The notes under the pieces: generated by a model
What the model was told of the DNA's origin: nothing
Databases searched by the model: none
The model's input: only the letters and a program-made list of their open reading frames with translations
Shown here: piece after piece, positions 25,908-34,090 of the stretch
How positions within the stretch are numbered: position 1 is the stretch's first letter
Layout of the letters: every line of letters begins with the position of its first letter
From: Peribacillus asahii
GTDB lineage: Bacteria > Bacillota > Bacilli > Bacillales > DSM-1321
NCBI RefSeq assembly: GCF_004006295.1
Contig: NZ_CP026095.1
Span: 1,288,001 to 1,352,000, forward strand
Reading direction: 5' to 3'
DNA: 64,000 bases
Program-made: the position numbers and the translations under genes

Positions 25908-26519
25908 ATGAAGAATGAATTAATTAAAAATACGGCTATCAATTCACATAATTTAATAGAAAGTAAAAAAAAACTTGGTTTAGGTATAAAAGAAGACCCA
26001 TCGTTTCAGTATGTGGCTCAATACATATCAAAATGTAAAAAAATTATATTTAATGCTCAAAATATAAAAATGTGTATGGATGATTTTTTACATTTTGACT
26101 TTGAAACTACTGAAGAGACATTTACTACATTGGTAATAATGCATGAATGGGGACATATTTTAGATAAGGATTTAGATAATATTTTAATGCTTGAAGATGA
26201 AATACAAGATAAAAAAGATATAGTTAAATTTTTTGTTGCAACATTTATTATGGAATTAAATGCATGGAAAGTGGGTAGAAAATTATGTAGCAGTTTAAAT
26301 ATAAACAGTGGTTTATTTGATACTCACAATTCTATTAATCTTTATCAAAAATATACTCAGGATATTAAAAGTAAAGCTAGTCAGTGGAACAAAAAAGAAG
26401 AGTTATCAAAATTTTTGGAATCGACAGGGATAAAAACAAATTTTTCTGCATACTCGCATCAAGAATTAGAAACCCTTAGAAAAATACTTTTGAGAAGAAA
26501 AGGGAAACTCCTTTATTAA
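25908..26519 (+). CDS. Putative zinc metallopeptidase (HExxH)
   Basis: A 203-residue soluble protein with the zinc motif MHEWGHILD (about residues 80-88) and a likely third ligand in MELNAWKVG about 35 residues later, a gluzincin-like HExxH-E pattern. This resembles ImmA/IrrE-type peptidases carried by mobile elements, which cleave Xre repressors, but the match is limited to the motif. If it acted on the repressor at 18753 it could trigger induction; that is speculation. ATG 25908 follows AAAAGGG. Confidence 0.62.
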   Translation: MKNELIKNTAINSHNLIESKKKLGLGIKEDPSFQYVAQYISKCKKIIFNAQNIKMCMDDFLHFDFETTEETFTTLVIMHEWGHILDKDLDNILMLEDEIQDKKDIVKFFVATFIMELNAWKVGRKLCSSLNINSGLFDTHNSINLYQKYTQDIKSKASQWNKKEELSKFLESTGIKTNFSAYSHQELETLRKILLRRKGKLLY

Positions 26520-26586
26520 TGAGAGAGTAAAACTATAGGAAGAATATTTTGATAAAGGAACATTTAGAGGAAATTAGGATTACAGA

Positions 26587-26630
26587 AATCGAGTATTTCA
26601 TTATTTTAAAATGAAATATTCGATTTTCTT
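26587..26630 (+). terminator. Terminator after the metallopeptidase gene
   Basis: AATCGAGTATTTCAT pairs with ATGAAATATTCGATT, followed by TTCTTT. The remaining 200 bases to the next gene show nothing else. Confidence 0.75.
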
Positions 26631-26826
26631 TGGATTTTTCTATTTTTAAAAGAAGAGTAAATTTACAAAACTTTAAAACAAGCACCTCTAATGATGATAA
26701 AAATTATTTTATTAAGGTTCATGCTTACTCATTAAAATAGAGCCGACTTGTGAAAAGTCAAAAGCTACAATTTCAGATATTAACGGAACGGTGTTTATGG
26801 AGTTGGAGAGGTAGGAACAAAAGGAT

Positions 26827-27576
26827 ATGAGCTATTGGGTAAATATAGATATACGAAAAAAGAAATGTACAATTCATAATTGTGAAGAGAAATATATTCG
26901 TAATACTGAATTTAAAGGTAGAAATGAACTAAAAAGAGATGGGGGATGGTTTAGTTTTGATGAATATAGAGAAGCAGTAGCTTATTGTAAAAAAACTTTT
27001 CCTAAATATAAAATAATAAATAATATAAAGCTTGAGTTTGTTACAGAAATGAATAATATTATTAAAAAAATGAAAGATAAAATTCGTGAGAAATTCATTG
27101 TGTTATTTGAAAGTGATAATTTTCCAAAAGGAAGTCTAAAGAGTAATGTCAAAACGATAAAAGTAACAAAATTAAAGTCGCATAATGATATAGAGAGCTT
27201 ATTGTATGGAAATGGTTTTTACATAATAGTCACTAATTGTGAATTTGACAATAATCCTTGTAAATTGAGTTATAAAAATAAATATAAAGCCATATATAGA
27301 GGTCATGGTAGTAGAGTAAAAAAAAGAATAGAAAGTCATATGTTTAATAAGCGTTATAATCTAGATAGAGATGGTACGACTTATGACGTTTGTATGCAAA
27401 TAGAAACAGGATTTTCTGGCATAAATATTGATGAACCTAGATACAGTCAATACGAATGGTATATAATCACTATCTCTATGCCTAACAGTAGTTTGTTAAT
27501 AAGAGAACAAGCTGAGGTGGCATTTGATGAAGTGTTTGGTCGTCCATTAGCAAGTCGAGAGAAAGAAAAGAATTAA
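26827..27576 (+). CDS. GIY-YIG-like nuclease domain protein
   Basis: A 249-residue protein. The central part fits a divergent GIY-YIG fold: GFYIIVTNCEF (first strand), then KAIYRGHGSRVKKRIESH, where YRG takes the place of YIG and the Arg of KKRIESH is the expected catalytic-type arginine. EQAEVAFDEVFGRPL near the end supplies a possible Glu ligand. The N-terminal 90 residues are unassigned. ATG 26827 follows AAAAGGAT, with a better GGAG further upstream. It is a single-gene unit closed by a terminator. Confidence 0.6.
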   Translation: MSYWVNIDIRKKKCTIHNCEEKYIRNTEFKGRNELKRDGGWFSFDEYREAVAYCKKTFPKYKIINNIKLEFVTEMNNIIKKMKDKIREKFIVLFESDNFPKGSLKSNVKTIKVTKLKSHNDIESLLYGNGFYIIVTNCEFDNNPCKLSYKNKYKAIYRGHGSRVKKRIESHMFNKRYNLDRDGTTYDVCMQIETGFSGINIDEPRYSQYEWYIITISMPNSSLLIREQAEVAFDEVFGRPLASREKEKN

Positions 27577-27646
27577 GATATAGACTTAATTAAACTGTGT
27601 ACATGTGTACAAGAGGACTAGAACTCAATTGGAAATATGATGAAAT

Positions 27647-27670
27647 AACCCCATTTTTATTTGGGGTTTC
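27647..27670 (+). terminator. Terminator after the GIY-YIG-like gene
   Basis: AACCCCA pairs with TGGGGTT, followed by TCC. A short palindrome TGTACATGTGTACA lies just after the gene. Confidence 0.7.
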
Positions 27671-27752
27671 CGTATAAAAGGATTTTAGATTGAATTAGTT
27701 AATAGGTTCTTAATAATTATGTAATTATATAATTTGGAATATTTGGATTGGA

Positions 27753-28502
27753 GTGATAAAGATTAAATCTAGAATAGTCAAAAATATATATAGGTTATTT
27801 CTAAAAATGGACAAAATATTTAAAAGCAAACATCAACAGAAACGTATTAGCAAGAGTATAACAAGGGGTCGAATAAGTCCTACATCTAATGATTTTGAAG
27901 AACAGTTTGCAATTTTTTTGGAGAGATGTTTAAACGATAATTACGAGTTTATTGTAGACTACCCAATTTCATATAAAATGGCAAATCAGAGATTTAAACA
28001 AATTTATCCTGATATTATTGTGTTAAAAAAGGGAACACATATTATCGAAGGATTATTTGAAGTGAAAATTGATATTGCAAATGATGAACCAAGTAATCTT
28101 ATTCCTAAAAAGAATGAGGGTCAAACTAGAAATGAACATTTTAAAAGCGTATATTTACCTTACTATTCAAAAGATAACTGGATTGTGAATGTTAGAGAAA
28201 AAGTAAAAACAATCTATCAAAATGATTTATGTCAATTACAATATACACCTTTCAACTATAAGAAGCCTGTACCTTTAGAGGTCTCAAAAGAATTTAAGTA
28301 TGCCTACATTTTACTTTCATCAGTTCATGGAAAAGAAAAGTATGAGAGATTGCCTGTAGTCAATAATTTGTTTACTTTATTGGTAAATGTTCATTTAAAT
28401 AATTTTTCAGGTTCAAAAAATGAGTTAAAAGATAAAAATAATCAAGAACAATGGTGTAAGCTAGCTGACTATTTGTTTGAAAATTATGGTCTAAGAGGAT
28501 AA
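27753..28502 (+). CDS. Putative PD-(D/E)xK restriction-like nuclease
   Basis: A protein of up to 249 residues. Seen: a basic N-terminus, FEEQFAIFLERCL, then a PD-(D/E)xK-like core IYPDIIVLKKGTHIIEG and LFEVKID (Asp, then Glu-x-Lys). The GTG start at 27753 is immediately behind GGAG, which is too close for a normal ribosome site; an internal ATG at 27807 has none, so the start is uncertain. The C-terminal half is unassigned. It converges on the minus-strand nuclease at 28757. Confidence 0.58.
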   Translation: MIKIKSRIVKNIYRLFLKMDKIFKSKHQQKRISKSITRGRISPTSNDFEEQFAIFLERCLNDNYEFIVDYPISYKMANQRFKQIYPDIIVLKKGTHIIEGLFEVKIDIANDEPSNLIPKKNEGQTRNEHFKSVYLPYYSKDNWIVNVREKVKTIYQNDLCQLQYTPFNYKKPVPLEVSKEFKYAYILLSSVHGKEKYERLPVVNNLFTLLVNVHLNNFSGSKNELKDKNNQEQWCKLADYLFENYGLRG

Positions 28503-28525
28503 CAATTTTAGATTGTATAGTCAGA

Positions 28526-28566
28526 GTCTCCATTACCGAATCTTTTGTTTGGTAGGGAGACTTTCC
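28526..28566. terminator. Bidirectional terminator between convergent nuclease genes
   Basis: AGTCTCC and TACC pair with GGTA and GGAGACT around a T-rich loop; usable from both strands. Confidence 0.72.
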
Positions 28567-28756
28567 TAATTTAAAATATTTATTTTACTTTCCTTCCATA
28601 TATTTCTGAAACAATATAAGGGAATCTGTATACAATTCGGTTTTTATCAAGTAATTTGACTACAGATTAAGGAATGAAATATTGATAAATCAATTTAATA
28701 ACTATTTAATCCAGTACAAAGAACAACTAATTGTATTTTTGGTTCTTATTTTTACT

Positions 28757-29920
28757 TTAGATGAAGATAGAGAAAGGAAACCCGTTTTTTTTGTAGTGAG
28801 CTTTAACTATAGTTACTGCAAAAATCACTTCAATAAGGTTATCAATCTCCTCTAAAATATTTTCACTTTCAAGCTTTATATCTCCAATATAAACACACTT
28901 TATTTTATTACTATTTGGACTATCTTGTATCTTGTAGCTGAATTTATCAAGTTGCTTATATATTTCATCCCAATACTGTTTTGGTAATCCTCCAGCAGAG
29001 AACTTTAGTTCATAGAAAGGTAACAAAGCTCGGTTATCAACTCTTAAATACTTATGGAAACCATATTGTGTAGATGCTTTATTTTTAGAATTACCAATGT
29101 CTATTGCCATGAAACGTGACCTTCCATCAGCATAAGTTGGTTTATTCCCACGATAACCAGCTTGTCCTAAATAAAGTTCACATGGTATTCCTTTTGAATA
29201 ATCTTCTGAATGAAGAATATAATCGAAGATGTAACCTTTCCAATCTCCCTTATTCTTCTCCACCCACCTTGGTTTAGTTTCTAATCTTTTTAACACGATT
29301 GCACCATTAAAAAGGGTTCTATGAAAAACAGATGATTGAATTAACTTAATAAATTCATCTGCTATAAGCTGATTCTTATGATTATCTTTGCTTAATTCAG
29401 GACTTGCATCTTGAGGGAGGAAAAATTGATAACTAGAATATGGAACACGTAATGGAGATGTTTCATCTAAATAGTCTTGAAAACTTAGCGTTTTAACTTT
29501 TTTCGCTTCCAAGTGTATTTTCTCTTTAATAAAGATATTATTATACATCTCTATATTATTCGTTGACAGATAGTCATAGAGTTGTTTATTTTTAATTTCT
29601 TTCCATTCGATATTAAATTTTCTACAAATTTCTTGTATCTCGAGTGGAACAGATTGTCCAATTAACATTCCTCGAACATTTAGGTGATTTAATGCTTTTA
29701 GTCGCCTAATGTACCCCATTATTTGATGTATATTTTCCTCTTCAATTCTGTCCCTTTTTAATTCTACTAATAATAAGTTATTTAATTTGTCTTTGAACAT
29801 TAAATCGGTTCTTTTTTCTTGTAGTTGTCCTTGTCGTTTAATTAGTGTCAAGTTGTCTTCGATTAATTCGGGATGGAGGACTAAAATATCCTCAAATTCT
29901 TTTTCAGATAAAATGTGCAA
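28757..29920 (-). CDS. NucS/DUF91-like endonuclease with an extra C-terminal domain
   Basis: A 387-residue protein starting at TTG 29920 after GGGGGAG. The N-terminal 130 residues match the NucS/DUF91 pattern: EFEDILVLHPELIED, KRTDLMF, LLVELKRDRIEEENIHQ (Glu-x-Lys) and MGYIRRL, a PD-(D/E)xK nuclease associated with mismatch or branched-DNA cleavage. The remaining 250 residues (for example KPTYADGRSRFMAID and YLRVDNRALLPFYELKF) are unassigned. It is the only large cargo gene on the minus strand. Function in defence or repair is inferred from the fold. Confidence 0.68.
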   Translation of the reverse strand: MHILSEKEFEDILVLHPELIEDNLTLIKRQGQLQEKRTDLMFKDKLNNLLLVELKRDRIEEENIHQIMGYIRRLKALNHLNVRGMLIGQSVPLEIQEICRKFNIEWKEIKNKQLYDYLSTNNIEMYNNIFIKEKIHLEAKKVKTLSFQDYLDETSPLRVPYSSYQFFLPQDASPELSKDNHKNQLIADEFIKLIQSSVFHRTLFNGAIVLKRLETKPRWVEKNKGDWKGYIFDYILHSEDYSKGIPCELYLGQAGYRGNKPTYADGRSRFMAIDIGNSKNKASTQYGFHKYLRVDNRALLPFYELKFSAGGLPKQYWDEIYKQLDKFSYKIQDSPNSNKIKCVYIGDIKLESENILEEIDNLIEVIFAVTIVKAHYKKNGFPFSIFI

Positions 29921-30315
29921 TTTCTCTCCCCCTTAGGATAGAGCTTTTTATTTTTAATAGTTATGCAAATAATATTAACATAAAATTCCGTTTTTTAGGT
30001 ATTTGCTAGTTACTGAGAAATCTTAATAAACAATATTTTTAGTAGTATATGAAAGACCCAATCATGTTCAGTTTGCAACCGTGTGAAAAGACTAAAAATA
30101 TTGTCTATTGACATACTTTTAACGTGTGTTTTTTAATTATTTCTATTTTCATCGCTTACTATATTAAAGGATTTAATGGTAAAATTTATATAATAAAAAG
30201 AAATAAATATAATTCAAGGGAGAATAGGGATAGCTTTACCGTTAGCTCAAGGGAGTAAAGAGTAAGGAGTTTAAACAACAATAATTTACATTTAGAAAGA
30301 TATAGGGAGGATATT
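29921..30315. other. Intergenic region with a 14-bp inverted repeat
   Basis: About 395 bases between divergent genes. It holds the perfect pair ACAATATTTTTAGT (30030-30043) and ACTAAAAATATTGT (30091-30104), then TTGACA at 30108 with a weak -10 (TTTAAT, 30131) pointing to the membrane-protein gene. The repeat could be an operator or a stem. I see nothing else. Confidence 0.5.
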
Positions 30316-31497
30316 ATGAGCTTTTGGGATGGTATTTCTATTTTAGCATTTCTTATCACATTGGTTTTACTAATTATTGGAATCGTGTTTCTTTTTATGA
30401 AAAACGGAAAAGCAAACAAGATTTTTAAATTATTAGGTATTGTTTTTGCAGTAGCCATTGGAAGCCTTATTTTATCTGGTGATAATGGCTTTTGGTATTC
30501 TACTTTTATTTTAGCGTTCCTTGCTACTGTTATTTTACTGATTGTTGGGATTGTTTATCTTTTTATGAAAAATGGAAAAGCCAAGAAAGTGTTTAAGACA
30601 TCGGGTATTGTTTTTGCGGTAACTATTGTGAGTTTTATTCTTACAATCGCATTTGCTGACAATACTGCAACTCAAACAGCTTCAAACACTACTCAAAAGG
30701 AAGAGCCAAATCAAGATGTGAAAGCAGAAGAAGCTAAGAAAGAAGCGGAAGCGAAGAAGGCAGAAGAAGCTAAGAAAGAAGCGGAAGCGAAGAAGGCAGA
30801 AGAAGCTAAGAAAGAAGCGGAAGCGAAGAAGAAAGCAGAGGAAGCTAAGAAAGAAGCGGAAGCGAAGAAGGCAGAAGAAGCTAAGAAAGAAGCGGAAGCG
30901 AAGAAGAAAGCAGAGGAAGCTAAGAAAGAAGCGGAAGCGAAGAAGAAAGCAGAGGAAGCCAAGAAAGAAGCGGAAGCAAAGAAGAAAGCAGAGGAAGCTG
31001 AGAAAATAAGTGAAGTAACTGAAAAAAATCAAACTATATTTGATAATGATTGGGAAACATTTAAGAGTAATTGGTACAATTCAATGAATAGTGTAGACGG
31101 AAACATAAGTGTTATTAGAGATTTGGAAGAAGAGCAAAGTGGTTTTAATATTCGTCATGATGGACAGCTTAGGAAGTCTTTATTTATTAGTGCAAATACA
31201 GATGAGAATACTGATAAAATAGTGTACGCAGTAGTAATAGGAGCTATAGTAGAAAACAATACGGATATAAATGGGTTAGTTCTATTAGCTTCTACAAACT
31301 TAATAAAAATTACCGACCCCTCCCTTACTCTTGAAAAAAGAAAACAAATTGCTTTAGAGTATCTAGGACTTGGTGACGGAGTAATATTATACGAAAAAAG
31401 CCTTTCTTATTCTCATAATGGTATTACTTACTTAGCTGAATACGAACATGGTGAAGGCAGTGTAGGAACTTTACTTGTATCAGTTGAGAAAGAATAA
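30316..31497 (+). CDS. Membrane protein with duplicated TM module and Lys-Glu-Ala coiled coil
   Basis: A 393-residue protein. Two tandem copies of a module of about 59 residues (compare ILAFLITLVLLIIGIVFLFM with ILAFLATVILLIVGIVYLFM) give four membrane helices in the first 115 residues. A long charged repeat of KKAEEAKKEAEA type follows (about 138-235) and should form an extended coiled coil. The last 150 residues are a globular part without recognised motifs (WETFKSNWYNSM, EYEHGEGSVGTLLVSVEKE). It resembles a membrane-tethered sensor or surface protein rather than a nuclease. ATG 30316 follows GGGAGG. Confidence 0.8.
   Translation: MSFWDGISILAFLITLVLLIIGIVFLFMKNGKANKIFKLLGIVFAVAIGSLILSGDNGFWYSTFILAFLATVILLIVGIVYLFMKNGKAKKVFKTSGIVFAVTIVSFILTIAFADNTATQTASNTTQKEEPNQDVKAEEAKKEAEAKKAEEAKKEAEAKKAEEAKKEAEAKKKAEEAKKEAEAKKAEEAKKEAEAKKKAEEAKKEAEAKKKAEEAKKEAEAKKKAEEAEKISEVTEKNQTIFDNDWETFKSNWYNSMNSVDGNISVIRDLEEEQSGFNIRHDGQLRKSLFISANTDENTDKIVYAVVIGAIVENNTDINGLVLLASTNLIKITDPSLTLEKRKQIALEYLGLGDGVILYEKSLSYSHNGITYLAEYEHGEGSVGTLLVSVEKE
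30721..31005 (+). repeat. In-frame 36/39-bp DNA repeats encoding the coiled coil
   Basis: About eight units of GAAGCTAAGAAAGAAGCGGA and its continuation lie head to tail, in two lengths that differ by one AAG codon. The near-identity at third codon positions indicates recent slippage or recombination. Copy number is likely to vary between strains. Confidence 0.85.
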
Positions 31498-31529
31498 GAA
31501 ATGGTTATATAAACTTACCGAAACCTTAC

Positions 31530-31560
31530 AAAACCTCATCCTTAAGGATAAGGTTTTAAC
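31530..31560 (+). terminator. Terminator after the membrane-protein gene
   Basis: AAAACCT and ATCCTT pair with AGGAT and AGGTTTT in a near-perfect hairpin. Confidence 0.75.
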
Positions 31561-31730
31561 TACTCTATTTTAGAAGTGTAGTAGCCACGTACAATAGTTA
31601 AAAATATGCTCCGTGTGAAGGAGATGAAAATCTTCTTAATAATTGGTATTGGTTAATAACTAAACACTCATTTAAGAGAATGGTTTATAAAGATATAATA
31701 TTATAAGCGGTTTAGAAAGGGCGTTGTGCA

Positions 31731-33047
31731 TTGATAGAAGATGAATTGAATTTATCAAATAGCCTTGTGTCTGTAATTAATATGAATAGTGTTAATGAAA
31801 GAATTAATCTTTATGAAGGTAAAGCAATTTTTCGTTTTGAAGATAGAGAAGTGAAAAGTCATTGTAAGATATATATTGAATGGTTACCGAGACCTTATAT
31901 AAAGTTTGATGCAGTGTTCCAAGAGAGAACACGAATAAACTTTAATGAAAAGGTAAAATTCAAATTAAAAGATGATATAGAAGAGGAAGTATTGTTTACA
32001 AAAACAGATATTATGGCTATAGAGGTATCAGGGATATTTACAAGAGGTTTTTCTTTGAAAGATGACAAAAGAAAGATGAATGTTCTAGAATTTACTTTAA
32101 TCAATGGTTTTGACAATTTTGGAGAATGGATAAAGTCAGAAACTCATAGGTATGCAGGTAGAATAAATTTTTCTTACATGGGTTATAGAATAATAATTGA
32201 TAAGGTTCATAATTATAAAGAGATATTTGATGAACTAAAGCAAATAGGGGGTTATTCTATTACACACCATGCACAAATATTACGTAATGACGGATTGGAT
32301 TTTAGTGAAGAAGATGGTATGAAATTAATTGAAGCTGTGGAATGGCTAATGTCTTTTGCGAATGGTCAACGTGTAGGTGTATGTTCATTGTGTGGTTACC
32401 AAGGAACAAAGAAAGTATTAGAAAAATATTTGAGACCTTGGGTTGACAGCAATAAATCTACTGTTGTTACTTGGTATCCTAAGAATTATCCTACAAATGA
32501 TGCTTTAGAAGACGTATTCCCTAATCTGGTAGAAAAGTTAAATGATGAATTGTGGGGAGATGTATTACCTGTTGTCTTATCATGGTATTTAGATAGTAGG
32601 AGTTCCATAATAGTTGAAAATAAAATTGTGTCAATACAAATTGCCCTTGAGACGCTTGCTTGGACTTATATTGTGGAAGAAAAAGAAATAATGGATGGGA
32701 ATATTTTTAATAATAAATTAAGAGCGTCGGATAAACTAAGAATGTTTTTATATGAACTCGAGATTCCAAGAAAAACACCTAATAATATTATGCAAGGATT
32801 GGACAAGAAATATGAGGATGGAACATACTTATTTACAGAGTGCAGAAATAATATAGTTCATCCGAAAAAGAAAAAGAATGATACATTTTTAAAAGATATT
32901 AACAAAATGGTTGGAGTATTGAATTTAGGTATAAATTATTTGGAACTAAGCATGTTAAGAATTATAGATTATAATGGTATATATACTAATTTGATAGCTG
33001 AAAATCCAAAGGAGAGGGATAGAAGAGTTCCTTGGTTCTATTGTTAA
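31731..33047 (+). CDS. HEPN-like (ApeA-type) candidate defence protein
   Basis: A 438-residue protein starting at TTG 31731. The C-terminal part is helical and contains RNNIVH (Arg372 to His377), matching the RxxxxH ribonuclease motif of HEPN domains, in a context (SIQIALETLAWTYIVEE before it) that resembles ApeA-like HEPN proteins. The N-terminal 200 residues are beta-rich and unassigned; CSLCGYQG near the middle offers one Cys pair. ApeA-like HEPN proteins act in abortive phage defence by cutting RNA. The call rests on the motif and layout, not on a search. Confidence 0.55.
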   Translation: MIEDELNLSNSLVSVINMNSVNERINLYEGKAIFRFEDREVKSHCKIYIEWLPRPYIKFDAVFQERTRINFNEKVKFKLKDDIEEEVLFTKTDIMAIEVSGIFTRGFSLKDDKRKMNVLEFTLINGFDNFGEWIKSETHRYAGRINFSYMGYRIIIDKVHNYKEIFDELKQIGGYSITHHAQILRNDGLDFSEEDGMKLIEAVEWLMSFANGQRVGVCSLCGYQGTKKVLEKYLRPWVDSNKSTVVTWYPKNYPTNDALEDVFPNLVEKLNDELWGDVLPVVLSWYLDSRSSIIVENKIVSIQIALETLAWTYIVEEKEIMDGNIFNNKLRASDKLRMFLYELEIPRKTPNNIMQGLDKKYEDGTYLFTECRNNIVHPKKKKNDTFLKDINKMVGVLNLGINYLELSMLRIIDYNGIYTNLIAENPKERDRRVPWFYC

Positions 33048-33137
33048 AATGGTTAATGTAAAAGCAAATATTTTCATCTTCAGCTAATGTTCTATACTGT
33101 AAAATTTGAGCTATAGAGTTAGTGAAGGGGGAGTTTT

Positions 33138-33559
33138 ATGGAAGTGCATACTTTAGTAGAATTAGTTGAGATGAAAAATAAAACATAAATTTTTGTTTAT
33201 AAAACAACCGTATAACAAAACAAAACCAAGAATATTTTTATTCAAAACCTTATTTAATTCGTGTTGAAGGGATGTTTAAAAATAAAGGACAAAAGGACTT
33301 TAACCATGCATACTTTACACTTGAGTTGTATATAGAAGATGGTATAGGTACATGGAGGTTACATTGTTCTGAGGATGACACATTTAACTTTTTTAAATTA
33401 AGTCCAAGTGAGAAGCCTTCTTGACGTGCAAAACTCCTTCACTACTGTTTAAAGAAAAAAGAAGTATTAGAACAGGTAGAAAAGAATTTTGGTCAGGGTT
33501 CAGCAATATTCAAGTGGATTATAGATGAATGTCCTATAACATTTGGTGATAGCAAATAG
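33138..33559 (+). pseudogene. Degraded small gene
   Basis: A GAAGGGGGAG ribosome site precedes ATG 33138, but the frame stops after 16 codons (TAA 33186). Another frame then reads EYFYSKPYLIRVEGMFKNKG and HAYFTLELYIEDGIGTWRLH up to an in-frame TGA at 33422. It continues with LKKKEVLEQVEKNFGQGSA to TAG 33557-33559. A frameshift plus nonsense codons show decay of a protein of about 130 residues. The original function is not recognisable. Confidence 0.7.
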
Positions 33560-33615
33560 AAATTAAAATCCTGAATATGAGATGTTGAAAACAACAAATA
33601 TCAATTGTTTAAAAT

Positions 33616-33645
33616 AACATTCCCTATAATTAATAGAGAATGCTA
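33616..33645 (+). terminator. Hairpin after the degraded gene
   Basis: AACATTC-C-CTAT pairs with ATAG-A-GAATGCT; it probably terminated the degraded gene. Confidence 0.6.
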
Positions 33646-33714
33646 TTTATCTGTAGATTTACATAGAGTATTTAGAAATTGTAGAACAAAAGTGTTTGTA
33701 TAGGTATGCTTCTG

Positions 33715-33742
33715 GGACTGTGAAAAAACAGTCCTTTTTTCC
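33715..33742 (+). terminator. Second terminator before the res-like site
   Basis: GGACTG pairs with CAGTCC around an A-rich loop, followed by six T. Confidence 0.78.
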
Positions 33743-33769
33743 GTTTATTAAGGTAGATTGTTATGTATC

Positions 33770-33835
33770 TTTCATTAGATGTATCATTTGAGTGCACCTT
33801 ATTGATACATTATAGGGTGATTGATAATCAAAATA
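33770..33835 (+). promoter_or_regulatory. res-like site 1 for the serine resolvase
   Basis: A 28-base core at 33781-33808 has inverted ends GTATCA and TGATAC. A 46-base stretch from 33781 matches 41256 onward, next to the resolvase gene, at 37 of 46 positions in the same orientation. Extra TGTATC-type half-sites lie just upstream (33764, 33779). The size fits a subsite of a Tn3-type serine recombinase. Confidence 0.6.
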
Positions 33836-34012
33836 AAGAAAATCCCGATATGCTTTTATCAATATTTAGGTTAATTAAGAATATTTTTGCTATCCTTTTA
33901 TTTTGCAATTCTTGTATTTTCGTTTAGGACTTCAGAGATAAGTTATAAATAACAATCCAATATACCTATGTTATGGTAAAATTTACTTAGTATAGTTGAA
34001 GGGGGAATATAT

Positions 34013-34090
34013 ATGAACTGTAATTATCAAAGACAGCTTAGAATGGATAATCTTTTGAAAGGGTATAGAATAAATGAAGAAAAAAATTAA
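34013..34090 (+). CDS. 25-codon upstream ORF overlapping the coiled-coil gene
   Basis: ATG 34013 has a very good ribosome site (GAAGGGGG) and encodes 25 residues beginning MNCNYQRQLRMDNLLKG. Its stop (34088-34090) lies inside the next gene, which starts at 34074 with a weaker site. This is a typical arrangement for translational coupling. It may be a leader peptide or simply set the translation rate. Confidence 0.45.
   Translation: MNCNYQRQLRMDNLLKGYRINEEKN

Noticed and set aside
30721..31005. Could be a CRISPR array
   Set aside because: Repeats are directly contiguous and in frame with a protein; there are no spacers.
30682..31032. Long minus-strand frames (Phe/Leu/Cys-rich and Ala/Ser/Phe-rich) opposite the coiled-coil repeats
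   Set aside because: They exist only because the codon repeat on the plus strand has no stops in reverse; no ribosome site and implausible composition.
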